Of a stretch of DNA of 64,000 nucleotides, positions 59,748 to 64,000 are shown one piece after another. The position numbers and the translations under genes are program-made. Every line of letters starts with the position of its first letter. Within the stretch, counting starts at the first letter, position 1. This DNA comes from Bacillus sp. Marseille-P3661 (lineage in GTDB: Bacteria; Bacillota; Bacilli; Bacillales; Bacillaceae_J). The stretch is from the NCBI RefSeq assembly GCF_900240995.1, contig NZ_LT965956.1, positions 310,001 through 374,000 on the forward strand, written 5' to 3'. A model generated the notes under the pieces. The model was not told where the DNA came from. It did no database searches and saw only the letters and a program-made list of their open reading frames with translations.

Positions 59748-60785
59748 TTATTCAACGAACATCTCTTTTAAGATATCTTGGTATTTAGAGAAAGTATCGA
59801 TAGTATCTAAAACAATTTTTTCTGTTCCTTTTGCATCTTCATATACAATTGTAAAATTTGCTTTCTCCATCATAGCGATAAATTCTGGGTTTTCTAAAGT
59901 ATCTTTTAACGCTTTTTCCAGAACAGCTGCATTTTCACCTGAAACCCCAGGTGGTGCAGCTATAACTCGATTAATACTAAAGATGTCATTAAATTCACTC
60001 AAGCCAACATCATTACTCATTGGAACATCCGGATAATCTGGATGTGGTTCATCACCAAAATGTAGGATAAAATCTAAATCACCTGCTGCAATAGATTCTT
60101 GAATACTTTCATAGGTAGAGAAAACTACATCAGCATCGCCACGAATAGCTGAAAGTACGACTTCACTTGTTCCTGACACTACTAAGGGCTCCCATTCAAT
60201 CCCTAACTTACTAAATATAATCGCGGCCGCAATTGTATCATTGGAGCCCATTCCTCTAGTTGCAACAATTACCTTATCACCCTTTTTCTTTAAATCTTCT
60301 AAACTTTTATATCCAGAATCTGGATTAACGACAGCCGTATAAGTATCTTTGTTTACTGTCGCTAACCATGTCATTTCAGTCAGATCGTATTCTACTTCAC
60401 GAGCTAATTGCGTTGGGCCCAAACCAGATAAATTTATGATTTCAAAAGTATGTCCATCTGGCTCAGCATTTTGTAAATAATTTAATGCTGTGACACCACC
60501 AGCACCATCCATATGCCTAACTTCTACCTTTACCTTATTTGGTAAATGATCACCCATAAACTGGGCGATTGACTGTGCCCATTGACTGTATCCACCACCA
60601 GGATTATAACCAACTACAAATTCAAGATCATCTTTTGGAAAGTCTATGCTTGGTTGACTTTCTTGTTGTGTTTCATTATTTGACACATCTGTATTGGTTT
60701 GTTCCGTATTGTCTACACTAGAACTACAACCGATGACTAAAAACATTAATAGCAAACCCAGTAAAGATAAATAAATCTTCTTCAA
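59748..60785 (-). CDS. tctC: Tripartite tricarboxylate transporter substrate-binding lipoprotein TctC (second system)
   Basis: 345 residues. Lipoprotein signal MKKIYLSLLGLLLMFLVIGC, then a Asn/Thr/Glu-rich linker and the Bug-family core (LEFVVGYNPGGGYSQWAQ, DGAGGVTALNYLQNA, AAPPGVSGENAAVLE). I choose TTG 60785: GGGGGGAAC lies upstream, the signal then begins correctly, and the 95-bp overlap with the dehydrogenase gene implied by the ATG at 60941 disappears. It delivers the substrate to the TctAB permease encoded next. Confidence 0.92.
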   Translation of the reverse strand: MKKIYLSLLGLLLMFLVIGCSSSVDNTEQTNTDVSNNETQQESQPSIDFPKDDLEFVVGYNPGGGYSQWAQSIAQFMGDHLPNKVKVEVRHMDGAGGVTALNYLQNAEPDGHTFEIINLSGLGPTQLAREVEYDLTEMTWLATVNKDTYTAVVNPDSGYKSLEDLKKKGDKVIVATRGMGSNDTIAAAIIFSKLGIEWEPLVVSGTSEVVLSAIRGDADVVFSTYESIQESIAAGDLDFILHFGDEPHPDYPDVPMSNDVGLSEFNDIFSINRVIAAPPGVSGENAAVLEKALKDTLENPEFIAMMEKANFTIVYEDAKGTEKIVLDTIDTFSKYQDILKEMFVE

Positions 60786-60846
60786 AAAGTTCCCCCCATT
60801 CTCTTTACTTCTACCTAAAATACCTAAAAGTAAAGAATAATTTAAA

Positions 60847-61869
60847 CTAATAAATTGATATCCTTTTTTTCCATCGTTCGATAATTTCTGAATTAACAAT
60901 GTACTTTGGTGTGTTTCCATGAATGGCGTTTGTACATTCATCTATTGCTGTTAATGTTAAATGTCTAAGGTTTTCGGAGGTCAAAGAGATGCAATGTGGT
61001 GTAACAACTACATTATCCAGCCCGAACAATGGATTTGATGCAACTGCTGGTTCATTTTCAAATACATCTAACCCGGCAGCTGCTATCCTTTTTGACTTTA
61101 AGCACTCTAACAAGCTTTCTTCATCAATCACCCCCCCACGTGAAGTGTTCACAATTATTGAATCCGCTTTCATTCTATTAAGTCTATCTTTATTCAATAG
61201 GTGATGTGTTTCATGAGTTAAAACCACATGAATGCTAATAACGTCACAGGTTTTTAGTAAGTCTTCTAAGGCTAAGTTAATAACACCGGCATCCTTAATA
61301 ACTTGATCAGGTACATATGGGTCATATACATAAAGCTCTACACCCCAACCTTTTAATCGTTCAACAACCGCTTTTCCAATTCTTCCGAAACCAATAATTC
61401 CAATTTTTTTGGTATAAAGTAGGTTTGGTAATATATCATAATTTCTCCATTGACCGTTTCTGGTCATCTGGTCTAGTTCAAAAACTCGCTTTAAAACAGA
61501 AAGCATCAATGTAATAGTACCTTCTGCCACAGAAATAAAATTGTGAGGTATAGGTGCATTTGTAACCAATATAGTATTCTCACTAGCAGTTTTTATATCA
61601 ATTTTTTCAACACCAATACTTGATTTAGTAATGACTTTTAGTTTTGGAGCATTTTCTATAAAATCTTTAGGAACACGATCCCTTCCACCAACTATAATGC
61701 CATCACAATTACCGAAATAATCGAGTAACTCCTCTGTAGTATATTTATAATCGGGATACCTATTTACCGACTTCCCATAAATAACATCACATTGAGTTTC
61801 TAATAATGTTTTATACTCTTTTTCATATATATCTTGTGGAGTTAATAAACCAATTAACGGTTTTGGCAA
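60847..61869 (-). CDS. D-isomer-specific 2-hydroxyacid dehydrogenase
   Basis: 340 residues. NAD-binding loop IGIIGFGRIGKAVVERLKGWG, catalytic Arg in VNTSRGGVIDE, Glu in GLDVFENEPA and His in VVTPHCIS, the triad of the phosphoglycerate dehydrogenase/glyoxylate reductase group. TTG 61869 follows GAAAGGAG. It is 61 bp before tctC in the same unit. It should interconvert a D-2-hydroxy acid and a 2-oxo acid, feeding the ThDP enzyme (inference). Confidence 0.9.
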   Translation of the reverse strand: MPKPLIGLLTPQDIYEKEYKTLLETQCDVIYGKSVNRYPDYKYTTEELLDYFGNCDGIIVGGRDRVPKDFIENAPKLKVITKSSIGVEKIDIKTASENTILVTNAPIPHNFISVAEGTITLMLSVLKRVFELDQMTRNGQWRNYDILPNLLYTKKIGIIGFGRIGKAVVERLKGWGVELYVYDPYVPDQVIKDAGVINLALEDLLKTCDVISIHVVLTHETHHLLNKDRLNRMKADSIIVNTSRGGVIDEESLLECLKSKRIAAAGLDVFENEPAVASNPLFGLDNVVVTPHCISLTSENLRHLTLTAIDECTNAIHGNTPKYIVNSEIIERWKKRISIY

Positions 61870-62054
61870 CTTCTCAACTCCTTTCTATAGATTTTTGGTA
61901 TATTTGGATGTTCTATGAAACTGGGTTACTACATTACCTCTTATACAACTTTTACAGAATACTCAGAAAAATAAATTTAAGAACCTCCTTTCTTTAATAG
62001 TATAATAACAATAATAATTCATGATTATTCTATTTTAATAGCCGCTTTAATTTA

Positions 62055-63563
62055 TTAAGTACGGATAAAGTGTATTGCTTTTTGTTGGGTATACGATATA
62101 AGCTCTTCTATCCCTTCTTCACTTCCCAAACCACTATCTTTATGTCCGCTAAACGGTGTCCCCACATAATGAGCAGAAGTTCCATTAACCCATATATAGC
62201 CAACGTCCAAATCTTCAGATGTACGCAAGATTTGTTGAAAATCATTACTCCAAATAGAAGCTGTAAGACCATAAGGAACAATATTTACCATACTAATCAT
62301 ATCGTCATAGTTGCTCCATTTAATCACAGATTGGACTGGACCAAAAATTTCCTCACTGAATATTCGCATATTAGGTGTTACACCCGAGAAAATAGTGGGC
62401 TCAATATATAAACCTTGATCTAATGAAGGATCAGAAGGTTTACCTCCACCTATCATCAAATTAGCACCTTCTTTTAATGCTGACCTGATATATCCCATAA
62501 CTCTCTCAAAATGATCTTTCGAAATTAAACATCCCATATTTTTTTCAGGATCTAACGGATTTCCAATTTTCGTTTTCTCTCTAGCTTTTTCTACTAATCG
62601 CTTTAAAAATTCATCATGTAAAGACTCATGTAAGAATAAACGTGACATTGAGCCACAAGATTGTCCTTGTGATTTCAAGAAATTCATTCCATTAAAGGCG
62701 GCTTCAACGGCTACCTCTAGATCAGCATCAGGAAATACGATCATACCGTTTTTACCGCCAAGCTCTAAAGTAATATTTTTAACTCCTGTTTCAGCGGCTG
62801 ATTTCAATATTGCTTTACCTGTATTTACACTTCCGACTAACGCAATTCGGCGTACTTTATGATGACGAACAAGTGCATCGCCAGCTACCTTACCTTCACC
62901 ACTAATAATATTTACCACTCCAGGAGGAAGGAGATCTTTAATGACTTCTCCGAATAAAAGCGAAGATAATGGTGGTTGTTCAGGAGCTTTAACAACCAGT
63001 GTATTACCTGCAATTAATGGCATACCAATTTTTTGAGCTGTAAATCCAATTGGATGATTATAAGGATTAATTCTAGCTACTACCCCATATGGTTCTCTTC
63101 TGGTTAAATGCCAATGGACTCCAGAGGAAGGAATTGTTTCTCCTTTTATTTCAGTTGCTAGACCTGCAGCATATTCCAGTGATTCTGCAGCACGTTCAAC
63201 ATCTGCAAGCATAGCTAGGACTGGGTTCCCAGAATCTATGGCATCCAAGGCGGCAAATTCATCGCCCCGCTCTCTTAAAACCCTTGCAATGTTGCGTACT
63301 ATTTCAGCACGTTTTAAGGGCGGGACTTTTGCCCATTCTTTTTGTGCTCTAGCAGCTGCTTCGACTGCTTGGTCCACATCCTCCTTATTTGCAAGTGGAG
63401 CTCGTGCAATATAATGGCCATTAGCTGGATTAATAATTTCATAAGTCTCACCTTTTTGAGCGTAGGTAAGTTCTCCACCAATTAACATTCTCCAATTATG
63501 ATCTCGGTATTTGTTGGCAATTTGTTCCCAATAGTGTTTATCCTTTTTTATCTTCGTTTGCAT
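62055..63563 (-). CDS. NAD(P)-dependent aldehyde dehydrogenase (copy 2)
   Basis: 502 residues. General base in ITLELGGKNGMIV, catalytic Cys in LKSQGQSCGSMSRLF, EEIFGPVQSVIKW near the end. The cofactor region is NPYNHPIGFTAQKIGMPLIAG. ATG 63563 follows AAAAGGAG. It lies 30 bp after the SDR gene. It is paralogous to the enzyme at 9385-10875, sharing the GQSCGS active site. In region 5 it is the partner of ThDP copy 2, as copy 1 is in region 1. The 185-bp gap to the next gene holds no clear signal. Confidence 0.93.
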   Translation of the reverse strand: MQTKIKKDKHYWEQIANKYRDHNWRMLIGGELTYAQKGETYEIINPANGHYIARAPLANKEDVDQAVEAAARAQKEWAKVPPLKRAEIVRNIARVLRERGDEFAALDAIDSGNPVLAMLADVERAAESLEYAAGLATEIKGETIPSSGVHWHLTRREPYGVVARINPYNHPIGFTAQKIGMPLIAGNTLVVKAPEQPPLSSLLFGEVIKDLLPPGVVNIISGEGKVAGDALVRHHKVRRIALVGSVNTGKAILKSAAETGVKNITLELGGKNGMIVFPDADLEVAVEAAFNGMNFLKSQGQSCGSMSRLFLHESLHDEFLKRLVEKAREKTKIGNPLDPEKNMGCLISKDHFERVMGYIRSALKEGANLMIGGGKPSDPSLDQGLYIEPTIFSGVTPNMRIFSEEIFGPVQSVIKWSNYDDMISMVNIVPYGLTASIWSNDFQQILRTSEDLDVGYIWVNGTSAHYVGTPFSGHKDSGLGSEEGIEELISYTQQKAIHFIRT

Positions 63564-63593
63564 GCATAAACTCCTTTTCTATCTAATTTTTAA

Positions 63594-64000
63594 TTAATGC
63601 ATGTTCGTACCACCGTCAATATTGATTGTTTGTCCTGTAATAAAGTTGCTATCTGGAGATGATAGAAAGAGCACTGCCCCTACTAAGTCCTCAGGAACCT
63701 GCATTCGCTTTATAGATTTAAGTAGATTAGATGGATGATTTTCAAAATATTTAGGATCTGTTTCTTTCAACTGTGTTTCACTTGCAGTTAGACCAGGCGT
63801 AATAGCATTAACACAAATATAATCCTCCCCAACTTCTCTAGCTAACGCACGGGTAAACCCAATAACAGCTGCCTTAGAGGAAGTATAATGTAGTCTATTA
63901 GGTGTTCCATCCCAAACACGAGTACTAGAAATGTTAACAATTTTCCCGTACTTATTATTTTTCATATATGGATAAACGGCTTTGGAACAGAGGAATAGAC
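63594..64000 (-). CDS. Short-chain dehydrogenase/reductase (5' part outside window)
   Basis: About 135 C-terminal residues are visible; the frame is open to the right edge (AVYPYMKNNKYGKIVNISST), so the start and cofactor loop lie outside. Catalytic Tyr-x3-Lys in RLHYTSSKAAVIGFTRALA with the Ser in NISST, then NAITPGLTASE and the terminal GQTINIDGGTNMH, all classical SDR features. It is the most upstream gene seen in the second catabolic unit. Probably oxidises or reduces an alcohol/ketone intermediate. Confidence 0.92.
   Translation of the reverse strand, partial: LFLCSKAVYPYMKNNKYGKIVNISSTRVWDGTPNRLHYTSSKAAVIGFTRALAREVGEDYICVNAITPGLTASETQLKETDPKYFENHPSNLLKSIKRMQVPEDLVGAVLFLSSPDSNFITGQTINIDGGTNMH

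Noticed and set aside
60786-60941. N-terminal extension of the second TctC from ATG 60941
   Set aside because: It would overlap the dehydrogenase gene by 95 bp and bury the signal peptide; TTG 60785 has a strong ribosome site.

Overview
The window is low-GC Gram-positive DNA of Bacillaceae type. Shine-Dalgarno sequences are strong (AGGAGG-like), TTG and GTG starts are frequent, genes are tightly packed with short T-rich intrinsic terminators, and the gene content (PepF, adenine deaminase, Tad pilus, c-di-GMP-I riboswitch, lipoprotein transporters) fits. I cannot name the species. No tRNA, rRNA or CRISPR array was found.

Region 1 (about 1-28.5 kb) is a catabolic and transport island, mostly on the minus strand. 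It carries a tripartite tricarboxylate transporter (TctC, TctA), an MFS permease with an orphan N-terminal KARI-like Rossmann fragment, and an operon running iron-type ABC transporter > aldehyde dehydrogenase > ThDP decarboxylase-like enzyme > bicupin > His-rich EutA-like reactivase. It also holds two single-domain cupins, a 3-hydroxyisobutyrate dehydrogenase-like enzyme, two LysR and two IclR regulators, a Rieske oxygenase, a zinc alcohol dehydrogenase, a 4,5-dihydroxyphthalate decarboxylase-like protein and two tandem MFS permeases. Seven copies of a 17-bp dyad (GTTC-N9-GAAC type) lie in front of its transcription units, including between the two IclR genes, and look like one regulon.

Region 2 (28.5-34.3 kb) is a nickel-type ABC importer (nikABCDE order) with a divergent nikR. 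Region 3 (34.3-40.2 kb) is housekeeping-like: pepF, an unknown gene, adenine deaminase and a DMT permease.

Region 4 (40.4-48.7 kb) is a full Tad/Flp pilus locus: two flp pilin genes, prepilin peptidase, TadE, TadG, CpaB, CpaE, TadA, TadB and TadC. Each pilin gene is preceded by its own c-di-GMP-I (GEMM-I) riboswitch and an intrinsic terminator, so pilus production appears to be set by second-messenger-controlled transcription attenuation. Next to it is a DUF192 gene and then an array of 14 palindromic repeats with a strict 52-bp period (48.76-49.46 kb).

Region 5 (49.5-64 kb) is a second catabolic island paralogous to region 1: Rieske oxygenase, Ldh2-family dehydrogenase, amidohydrolase-2 family (ACMSD-like) enzyme, small unknown protein, Rieske ferredoxin, a second ThDP enzyme, TctB-TctA-TctC, D-2-hydroxyacid dehydrogenase, aldehyde dehydrogenase and a truncated SDR. 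An IS110-family element sits between tctB and the ThDP gene.

Inferred logic: (aromatic) carboxylates enter through Tct, MFS or ABC systems. 2-Hydroxy acids are oxidised to 2-oxo acids, decarboxylated by the ThDP enzymes and oxidised by the aldehyde dehydrogenases. Rieske oxygenases, decarboxylases and cupin enzymes then handle the ring. The true substrate cannot be read from the sequence.
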